From NCBI GenBank assembly GCA_030024065.1, contig JASEIE010000006.1:1-33597 (forward strand): a stretch of DNA of 33,597 nt, in the 5' to 3' direction. The DNA is from Thermodesulfobacteriota bacterium. GTDB taxonomy: Bacteria; Desulfobacterota; BSN033; UBA1163. The notes beneath the pieces were generated by a model. That model was not told where the DNA came from, made no database searches, and saw only the letters and a list, made by a program, of their open reading frames with translations. Of this stretch, positions 7,389 to 15,483 are shown in pieces. Numbering within the stretch: position 1 is the stretch's first letter; each line of letters opens with the position of its first letter. The translations under genes were made by a program, and so were the position numbers.

Positions 7389-8317
7389 TGCTATCTATTC
7401 AAACAACAGACCTGACCAAAACCTTTGGGTCGTTAACTGCTGTGAAAAGGCTGAATCTGGAGGTGAAGACCGGAGAAATCTTCGGTCTCGTCGGTCCGGA
7501 TGCCTCCGGAAAGACGACTACCCTCCGGATGCTGTGTGGAATTCTTCCTCTGGATGGAGGAGAGGGAAAGGTAGCGGGTTGTGATATTCGAAAAGAGGCG
7601 GAACTTTTAAAGGAGAAGGTGGGATATCTCCCACAGCGGTTCGGCCTCTATGGAGATCTCACCGTCCTTGAAAACATCCATTTTTATGCAGACCTCTATC
7701 AAGTCTCAAGGAAGGAGAGAAAGAATCGGATAGAGAGGCTTCTTCGATTTGCCAACCTTGAACCCTTCGGAAAGAGAAAGGCTCAGGATCTCTCCGGCGG
7801 GATGAAACAGAAGCTGGGGCTGATCTGCGCCCTGGTCCATACTCCCCAGATCCTTTTTCTGGATGAGCCGACCGCAGGGGTTGACCCCCTCTCAAGAAGG
7901 GATTTCTGGATCATCCTCTATGATCTGTTGAAAGAGGGGGTGACCATTCTGTTTTCAACCTCTTACCTGGATGAGGCGGAGCGATGCAGTCGTGTGGGTT
8001 TGATGCATCAAGGGGATCTCCTGATTGCGGATGCGCCTGCCGTTGTTAAAGCTCAGATGAGGGGGACGATTCTGGAACTGTGGATGGAAAATAATCAGAG
8101 AGGCATCAAGGCTCTCGAAGGCGTTGAATCGCTTCGAAGTCTCGTCCTGTCAGGAGATAAGGTCCATATCTTAGTGGATGACCCTCAAAGAGGGGAAGGG
8201 GTTATTCGGGAGGCCTTAAAAGAACGTGGAATGGAGATATTGGGTTTGACGATTGTGAGACCATCTCTTGAAGACGCTTTCGTCGCTATGGTTGGGGAGA
8301 AGAAGAATAAACAATAA
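7388..8317 (+). CDS. ABC transporter ATPase, resembles the N-terminal half of YbhF
   Basis: 309 residues from ATG 7388, which overlaps the stop codon of the adaptor gene (TGATG). The open frame continues upstream inside the adaptor gene but is not protein-like there. Motifs: Walker A GPDASGKTT (with Asp in place of the usual Asn, as in YbhF), Q-loop YLPQRFGLYGDLTV, signature LSGGMKQK, Walker B ILFLDEPTAGVDP, and the switch position STSYLDEAER, where the usual His is Tyr. The Tyr at the switch position may lower hydrolysis, so this subunit could be the weaker partner of a heterodimer with the next ATPase. It powers export through the two permeases downstream. Confidence 0.9.
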   Translation: MLSIQTTDLTKTFGSLTAVKRLNLEVKTGEIFGLVGPDASGKTTTLRMLCGILPLDGGEGKVAGCDIRKEAELLKEKVGYLPQRFGLYGDLTVLENIHFYADLYQVSRKERKNRIERLLRFANLEPFGKRKAQDLSGGMKQKLGLICALVHTPQILFLDEPTAGVDPLSRRDFWIILYDLLKEGVTILFSTSYLDEAERCSRVGLMHQGDLLIADAPAVVKAQMRGTILELWMENNQRGIKALEGVESLRSLVLSGDKVHILVDDPQRGEGVIREALKERGMEILGLTIVRPSLEDAFVAMVGEKKNKQ

Positions 8318-8410
8318 TCATTGTAAAATGAAAAATGTAAAATTAGCATTTCAAAATTGAAGAATCTTATATTTTGCATTGTTAATTTTTCACTTTGCAT
8401 TGAGGTTTCT
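8318..8410. repeat. AT-rich inverted word repeat between the two ATPase genes
   Basis: The 93-base gap contains AATGAAAAATGTAAAATTA and, further on, TAATTTTTCACTTTGCATT, which is a near reverse complement. It interrupts an otherwise tightly packed operon. No gene is seen. The last bases (TGAGG at 8401-8405) serve as the ribosome-binding site of the next gene. Confidence 0.5.
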
Positions 8411-9346
8411 ATGACTTCTTATGCGGTTGAGGTTGAAGATCTGGCCAAGGCCTTTGGTGATTTTATCGCCGTGGATCAGATCCGATTTCAGGTGGAAAAA
8501 GGAGAGATCTTCGGTTTTCTGGGTCCTAACGGGGCCGGGAAATCGACCACCATACGGATGCTCTGCGGGTTATTGATGCCCACCTCCGGAAAGGGTAAGG
8601 TCGCAGGGTTTGATATCATCAAAGAGCCTGAGAGGATTAAAGAGGTGATCGGCTATATGTCTCAAAAGTTCTCCCTCTATGAGGATTTAACCGTGATGGA
8701 GAATCTCCATTTTTTTGGAGGGATCTATGGCCTTTCGGGCTTACACCAGAAGGAGAGGGAGGAGTTCGCCCTGGGAATGGCGGGTCTTAAAGAGCTCCGG
8801 AATCAAATCACCCGGACATTGGCTGTGGGATGGAAACAACGGCTTGCATTGACCTGTGCCTTACTCCATCAGCCTTCCATTCTCTTTCTGGACGAACCCA
8901 CCTCAGGAGTGGATCCCATCTCAAGAAGAAATTTCTGGAGTTTGATCCAGCAGATGGCTGAGGGGGGTGTCACCACCTTCGTCACCACCCACTATATGGA
9001 CGAGGCTGAATATTGCGATCGGCTGGCTTTGATCTATCAGGGAAGGATCATCGCCCTCGGGACTCCCACCGAATTGAAGATGAAGACCCTTTCACAGGGA
9101 GTTCTTGCGTTGGAATGTGATCCCCTCATTATGGCTCTTGATCTTTTGAAGAAGGAGCCTTGGATCTCCGAAGCAGCTGTTTTTGGGGATGGCCTCCATG
9201 TGATCAGCAGAGAAGGAATTGATTCAGAGCAGGAGGTTAAGATTTTATTCCAGAGGCATGGGATTTTTATGAACCGAATGGAATGGATCAGGCCCTCCTT
9301 AGAAGATGTCTTTGTCGCATTGATCGAAAGGGAGGGGGAGCGATGA
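8411..9346 (+). CDS. ABC transporter ATPase, resembles the C-terminal half of YbhF
   Basis: 311 residues from ATG 8411; the frame stays open upstream to 8357, but that stretch is intergenic repeat. Motifs: Walker A GPNGAGKST, Q-loop YMSQKFSLYEDLTV, a degenerate signature LAVGWKQRLAL in place of LSGGQ, Walker B ILFLDEPTSGVDP and switch His in TTHYMDEAEY. The same kind of signature occurs, as I recall it, in the C-terminal nucleotide-binding domain of E. coli YbhF, where both ATPase domains are in one chain. Here they are two genes. The two subunits are complementary: this one has a normal switch His and a poor signature, its partner the reverse. It ends ATGA with the next permease. Confidence 0.9.
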   Translation: MTSYAVEVEDLAKAFGDFIAVDQIRFQVEKGEIFGFLGPNGAGKSTTIRMLCGLLMPTSGKGKVAGFDIIKEPERIKEVIGYMSQKFSLYEDLTVMENLHFFGGIYGLSGLHQKEREEFALGMAGLKELRNQITRTLAVGWKQRLALTCALLHQPSILFLDEPTSGVDPISRRNFWSLIQQMAEGGVTTFVTTHYMDEAEYCDRLALIYQGRIIALGTPTELKMKTLSQGVLALECDPLIMALDLLKKEPWISEAAVFGDGLHVISREGIDSEQEVKILFQRHGIFMNRMEWIRPSLEDVFVALIEREGER

Positions 9347-10476
9347 GTCTCTCTCGCGCCTGGGCCATCGCAAAAAAGGAGTTTATCCACATCTATCGGG
9401 ATCCACGAAGCCTGGCATTGGTCATCCTCATGCCCGCGATTCTGATGCTTCTCTTCGGCTATGCGGTGTCACTCGATGTGAAGAAAGTGCCGATGGGTGT
9501 TCTGGATCGTAGCGGAACCCAGGAAAGTCTCTCTTTTATCCACCGGTTCAGCGGCTCTCCCTATTTCGACCTTCGACTTTTTCTCCAAGATGAAAAGGAG
9601 GTAAGAAGGCTGATCGATGAGGGAACCATCAAGATGGGATTGGTTATTCCGGGGGACTTTTCAAGAATGGTGAAAGCCGGGAAGATGGCTCCTGTTCAAG
9701 TGGTACTGGATGGTACCGATTCCAATACAGCAAATATTATCCTCAGTTATGTCCAGGCCATTGTCAGGGATTACACACAGGAAAAGACATTTTTAAAAAT
9801 AGAACGGATGGGAAGGAAGAGGCCAGAACCACCGCTGGAGGGGCGGACGAGAATCTGGTTTAACGAGGATCTGGAATCGAAAAATTATTTCATCCCCGGA
9901 CTGGTGGCAGTGATCATTTCCATCATCGGAGTGCTTCTCACCGGGCAGGTCATTGTCCGGGAATGGGAGAGAGGAACAATGGAGCTTCTCATCTCCACAC
10001 CTGTTCGAAAAGGGGAGTTGATTATCGGTAAATTGTTTCCGTATTTTTTCCTGGGTCTCTTGGATTTATGTCTCGCCGTTCTGATGGGGGTATGGGTCTT
10101 TGAGGTTCCATTGAAAGGGAGCTTTCTGCTCCTTCTCCTCCTCTCCAGCATCTACCTTATGGTTGCTCTGGCGATGGGTCTGACCATCTCTACCGTAGCG
10201 AGGACACAACTTCTGGCCAATCAGATGGCTATGATCATTGGCTTTCTTCCCACCTTTCTTCTTTCAGGGTTTACCTTTGTCATTTCCAATATGCCTTTAT
10301 GGCTCCAGGTCATCACCTACGGGATTGCCCCCCGGTATTATGTGACCATCGTGAAGGAGATTTTTTTAAAAGGATCGGACATTTCCTTTCTATGGCAGGA
10401 AACGCTGGTTTTAATTGGTATGGGCCTGTTGGGGCTTTTCGTTGCGATCAAGAGTTTTAAGAAGGAGTTGCGGTAA
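9343..10476 (+). CDS. ABC-2 type permease, YbhS-like
   Basis: 377 residues. The ATG at 9343 overlaps the ATPase stop codon (ATGA), so translation is coupled. Layout: a cytoplasmic N-terminal helix (WAIAKKEFIHIYRDPRSLAL), a first membrane span (LVILMPAILMLLFGYAVSLD), a large extracytoplasmic domain (about residues 45-170) containing DGTDSNTANIILSY, then five further spans including the ABC-2 signature region TGQVIVREWERGTMELLIST and the closing SNMPLWLQVITYGIAPRYYV. It forms half of the membrane channel with the YbhR-like gene downstream. Typical length and order for YbhGFSR systems of Gram-negative bacteria. Confidence 0.9.
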   Translation: MSLSRAWAIAKKEFIHIYRDPRSLALVILMPAILMLLFGYAVSLDVKKVPMGVLDRSGTQESLSFIHRFSGSPYFDLRLFLQDEKEVRRLIDEGTIKMGLVIPGDFSRMVKAGKMAPVQVVLDGTDSNTANIILSYVQAIVRDYTQEKTFLKIERMGRKRPEPPLEGRTRIWFNEDLESKNYFIPGLVAVIISIIGVLLTGQVIVREWERGTMELLISTPVRKGELIIGKLFPYFFLGLLDLCLAVLMGVWVFEVPLKGSFLLLLLLSSIYLMVALAMGLTISTVARTQLLANQMAMIIGFLPTFLLSGFTFVISNMPLWLQVITYGIAPRYYVTIVKEIFLKGSDISFLWQETLVLIGMGLLGLFVAIKSFKKELR

Positions 10477-10484
10477 AAATACAA

Positions 10485-10583
10485 GGAATGATGGAATAAT
10501 GGAGTAGTGGAATAATGGGAAACCGAGGACAGAAAGATTCATAAAAATCTTTTCCCATCATTCCATCCTTCCAATATTCCAAT
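10485..10583. repeat. AT-rich inverted word repeat between the two permease genes
   Basis: The left half (about 10485-10520) repeats the words GGAATGATGGAATAATGG and GTGGAATAATGGGA. The right half (10553-10583) is the near complement, with CCCATCATTCCATCCTTCC and AATATTCCAAT. A hairpin could form across the roughly 100-base gap. No gene is seen. Confidence 0.55.
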
Positions 10584-11723
10584 ATGTTTTTTATGTTCAA
10601 ACGGGTTCGTTTCCTTTTCGTAAAAGAGTTGATCCAGGTCCTGAGAGATAAGCGGTTGAGGGTCACGCTCATCTTTCCGCCCATCTTTCAACTGATTGTC
10701 TTCGGATATGCGGCGAACCTTGATGTGAAGCATGTCACCACCGGGTTGCGGGACCTTGACCAGAGCGTCGACTCGAGGAATCTCGTCGCTCGATTTGGAA
10801 GTACGAAATATTTCAAAATCGTCGCCACTCCCCAGAATCCAAAAGAGATTGAAGATCTCATCCAAAAAGGGAAGATTATTCTCAGCATCGAGATCCCCAG
10901 CGGTTTTTCTAAGAAATTGAAGAAGGGCAACACAGCCGCTGTCCAGATCGTCGTCGATGGAACGGAGTCGAATACAGCTATGATCGCATTAGGGTATGTG
11001 AGTCGAATTCTTTCCGAATATTCAACCGAAGTGATTGTAAAAAGGCTTAATCGGGAAGGGATGATGGATTTCGAAGAGGCTGGAGTGAAATTGGAACACC
11101 GCGTCTGGTTCAATCCCAATTTCGAAAGCCGTTATTTTTATGTGCCGGGAGTCATCGCTACCATTGCCTTTCTCATCCCCATGATCCTGACAGCTCAGGC
11201 CATTGTGAGAGAGCGGGAGATCGGAACACTCGAACAGATCATGGTCACCCCTATTCGGGCCTGGGAGCTGGTCGTGGGAAAGACGCTACCCTTTGCCTTA
11301 ATCGGTTTCCTTGATGTGGTTATGATTGCCTTCATCGGGGTGTTCTGGTTTGAGGTTCCCCTTCGTGGAAACCCTCTTGTTCTTCTCTTGGGCAGTCTCC
11401 TCTTTCTGATGAGCTCGGTAGGCATTGGCCTATTTATCTCCACCATCTCATCGACACAACAACAGGCACAGATCTCCACATTCTTTTTTATGAACCCCGT
11501 TTTTATTCTTTCAGGCTTTGCCTTTCCCCTAGAGAATATGCCCGAATGGCTTCAATATATTACTTATATCAATCCCCTGCGATACTTCTTGATTATCATT
11601 CGAGACGTCTTTTTGAAAGGGAATGGGTTGGATATCCTCTGGCCCCAGATGCTGGCCCTGGCCGTCTTGGGCGGATTAATGATTCTACTGAGTTCGATGA
11701 GGTTTCAGAAGAGGCTGAAATAA
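10584..11723 (+). CDS. ABC-2 type permease, YbhR-like
   Basis: 379 residues, a paralogue of the preceding permease with the same layout: a basic N-terminal helix (FVKELIQVLRDKRLRVTL), a span (FPPIFQLIVFGYAANLD), an extracytoplasmic domain with DGTESNTAMIALGY, then five spans including TAQAIVREREIGTLEQIMVT and NMPEWLQYITYINPLRYFL. It completes the heterodimeric channel. ATG 10584 directly follows the intergenic repeat; a second ATG three codons later (10593) is equally possible, and neither has a clear Shine-Dalgarno sequence, so the repeat may have displaced the original leader. Last gene of the export operon. Confidence 0.9.
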   Translation: MFFMFKRVRFLFVKELIQVLRDKRLRVTLIFPPIFQLIVFGYAANLDVKHVTTGLRDLDQSVDSRNLVARFGSTKYFKIVATPQNPKEIEDLIQKGKIILSIEIPSGFSKKLKKGNTAAVQIVVDGTESNTAMIALGYVSRILSEYSTEVIVKRLNREGMMDFEEAGVKLEHRVWFNPNFESRYFYVPGVIATIAFLIPMILTAQAIVREREIGTLEQIMVTPIRAWELVVGKTLPFALIGFLDVVMIAFIGVFWFEVPLRGNPLVLLLGSLLFLMSSVGIGLFISTISSTQQQAQISTFFFMNPVFILSGFAFPLENMPEWLQYITYINPLRYFLIIIRDVFLKGNGLDILWPQMLALAVLGGLMILLSSMRFQKRLK

Positions 11724-11727
11724 AGAG

Positions 11728-11793
11728 ATTGCAGATGGCAGATGGCAGATTGCAGATTGAAAATTTAAAATCTGAAATCTCAAATCTGAAATA
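11728..11793. repeat. Short word repeat (GCAGATG/GCAGATT, then AATCTGAAATC)
   Basis: The 72-base gap after the permease consists of tandem words TTGCAGATGGCAGATGGCAG and ATTGCAGATT, then a complementary-leaning part with AATCTGAAATCTCAAATCTG. It leaves no recognisable ribosome-binding site for the next gene. Confidence 0.5.
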
Positions 11794-11795
11794 AA

Positions 11796-12494
11796 ATGAT
11801 GAAGAACCTTTTAATGGGAATCTACGATAGGCTGTATCGGGCCTATGGTCCTCGACACTGGTGGCCCGGAGAGACGCCTTTTGAAGTGATGGTAGGGGCG
11901 ATCCTCACCCAGAACACCTCCTGGAGAAATGTGGAGAAGGCGATTGAAAATCTAAAAAATAAAGGAGTTCTGAATAGCAGAGGAATCCGCCAACTGAGAA
12001 AGTCGCAATTAGCCTTCCTTATCAAACCCTCTGGCTATTATCGAATCAAAGCCGATCGGTTGAAGGCATTTATCGATTTCTTATTTGAGGAATATCATGG
12101 CAATATAGAAAAAATGAGAAGAGATCCATTGGATGGAGTGCGGGAGAAGCTCTTAAGTGTCAAGGGGATTGGGCCAGAGACAGCCGATAGCATCCTCCTC
12201 TATGGATTGGGGAAGCCGATCTTCGTTGTCGATGCCTATACAAAACGGATCCTCTCAAGACACGGGATCATCTCCGAGAAGGCCACTTATGAGGAGATTC
12301 AATGCCTTTTTATGGATCACCTCCCACATGAGGAGAAATTATTCAATGAATTCCATGCCCTCATGGTTCATCTTGGGAAGAACGTCTGTCAAAAGAAGCC
12401 GAAATGTGATATCTGCCCTATTAAGGGCATAGAGTATATAGCATGGCGCATAGTAAAACAAAATTCCAATCACCAAATTCCAAGATCCAAATAA
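11796..12494 (+). CDS. Endonuclease III-like DNA glycosylase with altered C-terminus
   Basis: 232 residues. HhH-GPD superfamily base-excision enzyme. Seen: HWWPGETPFEVMVGAILTQN (family N-terminal signature), the helix-hairpin-helix LLSVKGIGPETADSILLYGL with its Lys (K at VKG), and the catalytic Asp in FVVDAYTKRIL. The iron-sulfur loop is incomplete: VCQKKPKCDIC gives three cysteines (C-x5-C-x2-C), but the fourth, expected five residues later, is replaced within PIKGIEY. From that point the coding sequence merges into word-like repeat DNA (GCATAGAGTATATAGCATGG, then the 12463-12588 repeat), so the last 20 or so residues look like translated repeat. Such enzymes remove damaged pyrimidines or alkylated bases; some relatives lack the cluster altogether, so activity may survive. 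ATGs at 11796 and 11799 are both possible starts. Confidence 0.85.
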   Translation: MMKNLLMGIYDRLYRAYGPRHWWPGETPFEVMVGAILTQNTSWRNVEKAIENLKNKGVLNSRGIRQLRKSQLAFLIKPSGYYRIKADRLKAFIDFLFEEYHGNIEKMRRDPLDGVREKLLSVKGIGPETADSILLYGLGKPIFVVDAYTKRILSRHGIISEKATYEEIQCLFMDHLPHEEKLFNEFHALMVHLGKNVCQKKPKCDICPIKGIEYIAWRIVKQNSNHQIPRSK

Positions 12495-12588
12495 GCTCCA
12501 ATTACCCAATATCCAAACAATATTTGGTTATTGGAATTTGGGAATTGGTTATTATTTGATTATTGGTGCTTGGTCATTGGTGATTTGA
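12463..12588. repeat. AT-rich inverted word repeat running into the endonuclease III gene
   Basis: The left half is built of words such as CCAATCACCAAATTCCAAGA and CCAATTACCCAATATCCAAA. The right half is the approximate complement (TTTGGTTATTGGAATTTGGG, ATTGGTGCTTGGTCATTGG). The halves meet at CCAAACAATATTTGG. Its left end encodes the final residues of the endonuclease III-like gene. Confidence 0.6.
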
Positions 12589-12633
12589 AGCGTTGTTGGA
12601 TACATTTTCTGGAAATATTTATCATTCTTAGAT

Positions 12634-13404
12634 GTGAAAGTCGAAATGAGTAAGTTCTGGGAAAAAGAGATACGAAGCTTGATGGGAAAGGCGATCCATC
12701 GATTTGGACTGATCCAGAACGGAGATCGAATCCTTGTTGGTGTCTCCGGAGGGAAGGATAGCCTTGCGTTGCTCCACCTCCTGAATGAGCGCCGGGAGCG
12801 AGTCCCCATCCATTACGAATTGATTCCGGTTCACATCGATCTGGGTTTTGATTCAGGACGGGGAGAAGTCCTGAAGGAATATTTTGAGTCCAAGAGGTAT
12901 TCCCATTACATTGAATTCACGGATATCGGGAGAAGGGCAAACAGCCCCGAAAATAGAGAGAATCCCTGTTTTTTATGCTCCTGGGAAAGAAGAAAACGAC
13001 TCTTCCAGATTAGCCAACGTTTTAAGTGCAACAAGGTGGCCCTCGGCCATCATAAAGACGATATCATTGAAACCTTCCTGCTCAATATTTTTTACAGCGG
13101 AGAAATCAGCACCATGCTTCCCCTTCAAACCCTGTTCAAGGGGAAGGTCACCCTCATTCGCCCCCTGGCGCTGGTGGAGGAGAAGAAGATTGAGCGGTTT
13201 GCCCGGGAGATGGGGTTGCCATTTGGTTCCAGCGGTTGCCCCAGTTCCGGAAAGACAAAGAGAAAAGAGGTAAAGGAGTTGATCGGAGAGATGGAGAGGA
13301 AGAACCGGAAGATCAAGGGAAATATCTTCCGATCCCTGTCCAATATTAAAATGGATTATACCTTGATTAAATGGGAGGGGAGAGAGAAAGAACAAGACAA
13401 ATGA
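12634..13404 (+). CDS. ttcA: TtcA-like tRNA 2-thiolation enzyme (PP-loop ATPase)
   Basis: 256 residues from GTG 12634; ATG 12646 is an alternative four codons later, and neither has a strong ribosome-binding site. The PP-loop GVSGGKDSLALLHLL (about residues 36-50) activates the target base as an adenylate. The CxxC in NPCFLCSWERRKR and a later Cys in SSGCPSSGKTKR match the three-cysteine [4Fe-4S] ligand set of TtcA, which makes 2-thiocytidine at tRNA position 32. The HHKDDIIETFLLN segment is also family-typical. TtuA-type 5-methyluridine-54 thiolases share the fold but carry extra zinc fingers that are not seen here. Confidence 0.85.
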   Translation: MKVEMSKFWEKEIRSLMGKAIHRFGLIQNGDRILVGVSGGKDSLALLHLLNERRERVPIHYELIPVHIDLGFDSGRGEVLKEYFESKRYSHYIEFTDIGRRANSPENRENPCFLCSWERRKRLFQISQRFKCNKVALGHHKDDIIETFLLNIFYSGEISTMLPLQTLFKGKVTLIRPLALVEEKKIERFAREMGLPFGSSGCPSSGKTKRKEVKELIGEMERKNRKIKGNIFRSLSNIKMDYTLIKWEGREKEQDK

Positions 13405-13628
13405 ACCCATATTCCAGGGCCTAAAAAGCAGGGTAGATCTATTTGCTTGACAAAATAATCGAAATTAATTTTATTTTCAAAAAATTAAATATAATTAATG
13501 AAGACGAAACCGATAACTCCCGATGAAAAGCATGGTGAAGATGAAGAAAGAGCAGTGGGTTCCGTTGATCCTCAACCAGATTCAGAAAATGATGGCAAAA
13601 AAATCCAAGAGGATAAAAAGGCGACGAA
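13405..13628 (+). promoter_or_regulatory. AT-rich intergenic region with promoter-like boxes upstream of grdC
   Basis: This 224-base gap contains TTGACA at 13447-13452 but only a poor -10 at the correct distance (TTTATT at 13470-13475). A full TATAAT lies further on at 13490-13495 without a good -35. The stretch 13455-13500 is almost pure A/T. It marks the upstream border of the Grd locus and probably holds its promoter. No convincing gene is seen. Confidence 0.35.
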
Positions 13629-15029
13629 ATGGAAAGCGAAACATCAACTCAGGGCGTTCAACCGGTTGTGAAAGAGGCCACTTATTTTCTGGCCCACGTC
13701 CCAGGCATGGTCCGACACGGATCGAAACCCTCTCGTGAAATTGCCAAGGAGCCATCATTATTGAAGCCTGTCTTAGATCACCTCTGGCCTTTTGAAAAGG
13801 CCGTGGCCTATCCACCGAACCAAGTGTTCATCGGGAATCTCGACCCCGATGATTTGACACACAAAATTCCTCCACCCTGGTATCAACATCTCCTTCCAGA
13901 TGCCTCTCGGTGGGGCCCCTTCGGTGAAATCATGCCAGAGGAGGAGTTCTATGGCATGATAAAGATCTGTGATGAATTTGACCTGTTTCTATTGGAAGAA
14001 CATTTTCTCCAGGAGGTTGTTTCAAAGCTGAAGAACCACCCCCTCATAACCCCTCAGGATCTCCAGAGACTGGGGAAGGGGGTTTCGCAATCTCAAATCG
14101 AGAAGAAACTGAGAGAAGAGGAGACTGTGCCTATCTATGTTCAAGGGGATCGACTGGTCGGCTGTTCCCAGAGTGCTCATGAGGAGGATCCGAATCTTGT
14201 GCCTGAATTCCTTTTAGAAAATCTGGCAGCCCGGGCATCCGGTGTGATGGCGTTAAGACACCTTACGACAAAGGTGGGAAAAGCGGAAGTGATTGACTAT
14301 CTCCTCGGGAGCGGTGAGGAGGCGGTCGGAGACCGGTACAATCGCGGAGGGGGCAATATGGCTAAGGCCGTCGGTGAATTGTGTGGTTGCGCCAGGGCCA
14401 CCGGCTCCGATGTGAAGGCCTTTTGCTGTGCACCGGTCCATGCCATGGTGCTTGCGGCAAGCCTTGTGGCCTCTAAGATCTTCAAGAATGTCGTCGTCAT
14501 CGGAGGAGGGTCCTTTGCCAAACTGGGCATGAAATTTCAAGGCCACCTCCGTACCCATATGCCAATTCTGGAGGATGTCCTGGCAGCGATCGCCATCTGG
14601 GTGGGACCGGACGACGGGGTAAGCCCCATCCTCCGATTGGACTCCATAGGGAAACAGGAGATCAGCTCCGGCTCTTCGTAACAGGCGATCCTCGAAAAGC
14701 TGGTGATCCAGCCCCTGGATCGTATGAAGTTGAAACTGACGGAGATCGACAAGTATGCGACTGAGATGCATAACCCGGAGGTCACCGAGCCCCAGGGGAG
14801 CGGGAATGTCCCGAGGACGAATTACCGAATCATCGGGAGCCTCGCGGTCATGCGGAAAGAGATCCCAAGAGAAAAGCTCGAGGATTTTGTAGAAACCCAC
14901 GGAATGCCAGGCTTTTCTCCGACCCAAGGACATATTGCCTCCGCCGTCCCCGTGCTCGGCCATGCGATCAGAAAGCTAAAGGAGGGAAAGATGGAGAGGG
15001 CGATGTTTCTCGCCAAATCGAATATCTTT
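13629..15029 (+). pseudogene. grdC: Glycine/betaine reductase component C beta subunit (GrdC-like), interrupted by in-frame TAA
   Basis: GrdC is a thiolase/FabH-like protein that, with GrdD, forms component C of clostridial-type glycine, sarcosine or betaine reductase and releases acetyl phosphate. Similarity is seen along the whole frame: VAYPPNQVFIGN, FGEIMPEEEFYGMIKICDEF, NRGGGNMAKAVGELCGCARA, FCCAPVHAMVLAASLVASKI, then TEIDKYATEMHNPEVTEP and ETHGMPGFSPTQGHIASAVP. A TAA at 14679-14681 splits the gene after residue 350, between SSGSS and QAIL, with no frame change. Without it the chain would be about 467 residues to the point where GrdC similarity stops (near 15029). There the frame passes into tctA-like sequence. 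The last dozen GrdC residues are missing. It is a pseudogene, a sequencing error at one base, or a recoded gene; the chimeric end favours decay. Confidence 0.75.
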
Positions 15030-15421
15030 ACCTCCCTTTTTGGTATGGCCCTTGGAGGGCAACTGGCTCGGATCATTATGCTGCCCCCTCTACCTTTATC
15101 CCCATCATCGTGATCACCGGCCTTCTTGGGGCCTATGTATCCAATTATAATATGGGAGACATCGTGATTACCGTCATCTTTGGGCTTATCGGCTTTGCCT
15201 TTAAGATTTATGGCATCCCCCGCATCCCTTTCATCATCGGTTATATCTTAGGGCCTCTCACGGAACAATTTTTCTTCCAATCTCTCCAGATGTGGCGGGG
15301 GAATTATGCTGTGTTCATCCTCCGTAGCCCCACAGTGGTTATTCTATGGTCGTGTTTAATATTGTCGTTGATCTTCTACTGGAGGTCGATGAGAAAGAGG
15401 GTGAAGACAAAGGTGGTTTGA
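15030..15421 (+). pseudogene. 3' remnant of a tctA-type tripartite tricarboxylate transporter permease
   Basis: The C-terminal end of a TctA-family membrane protein, which normally has about 500 residues. The part GMALGGQLARIIMLP is in the grdC frame; the continuation TFIPIIVITGLLGAYVSNYN, then IYGIPRIPFIIGYILGPLTE and QFFFQSLQMWRGNYAVFI, is in another frame and ends at 15421. The frames join at a run of five C (15084-15088). Adding one C would restore a continuous LPPSTFIPIIVIT. Translation from the GTG at 15110 could yield a 103-residue membrane peptide, but it has only three spans and no transport core. The remnant sits just before a matching TctC receptor gene, so a complete TctA (and TctB) probably stood here once. 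Confidence 0.7.
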
Positions 15422-15483
15422 GGCCAAGAGGGAAATTTATGTGGTTCACCTTTTTCAAATCTTACTAAAGGAGGTAGGGATAG

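Noticed and set aside
13498..13671. A 57-codon charged open frame (MKTKPITPDEKHGEDEERAV start) overlapping the start of grdC
   Set aside because: No ribosome-binding site, no recognised family, and it overlaps grdC by 43 bases; base composition alone can explain it.
14679..14681. TAA in grdC as a recoded amino acid
   Set aside because: Known recoding in anaerobes uses TGA (Sec) or TAG (pyrrolysine). The downstream tctA fusion and frameshift fit decay or error better.
14253..14963. A 236-codon open frame on the minus strand across the grdC stop codon
   Set aside because: Shadow of the grdC coding frame; no protein-like features, so it does not explain the TAA.
15110..15421. A separate 103-residue small membrane protein
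   Set aside because: It matches only the last part of TctA permeases, and the preceding frame holds the adjoining TctA segment, so it is a remnant.
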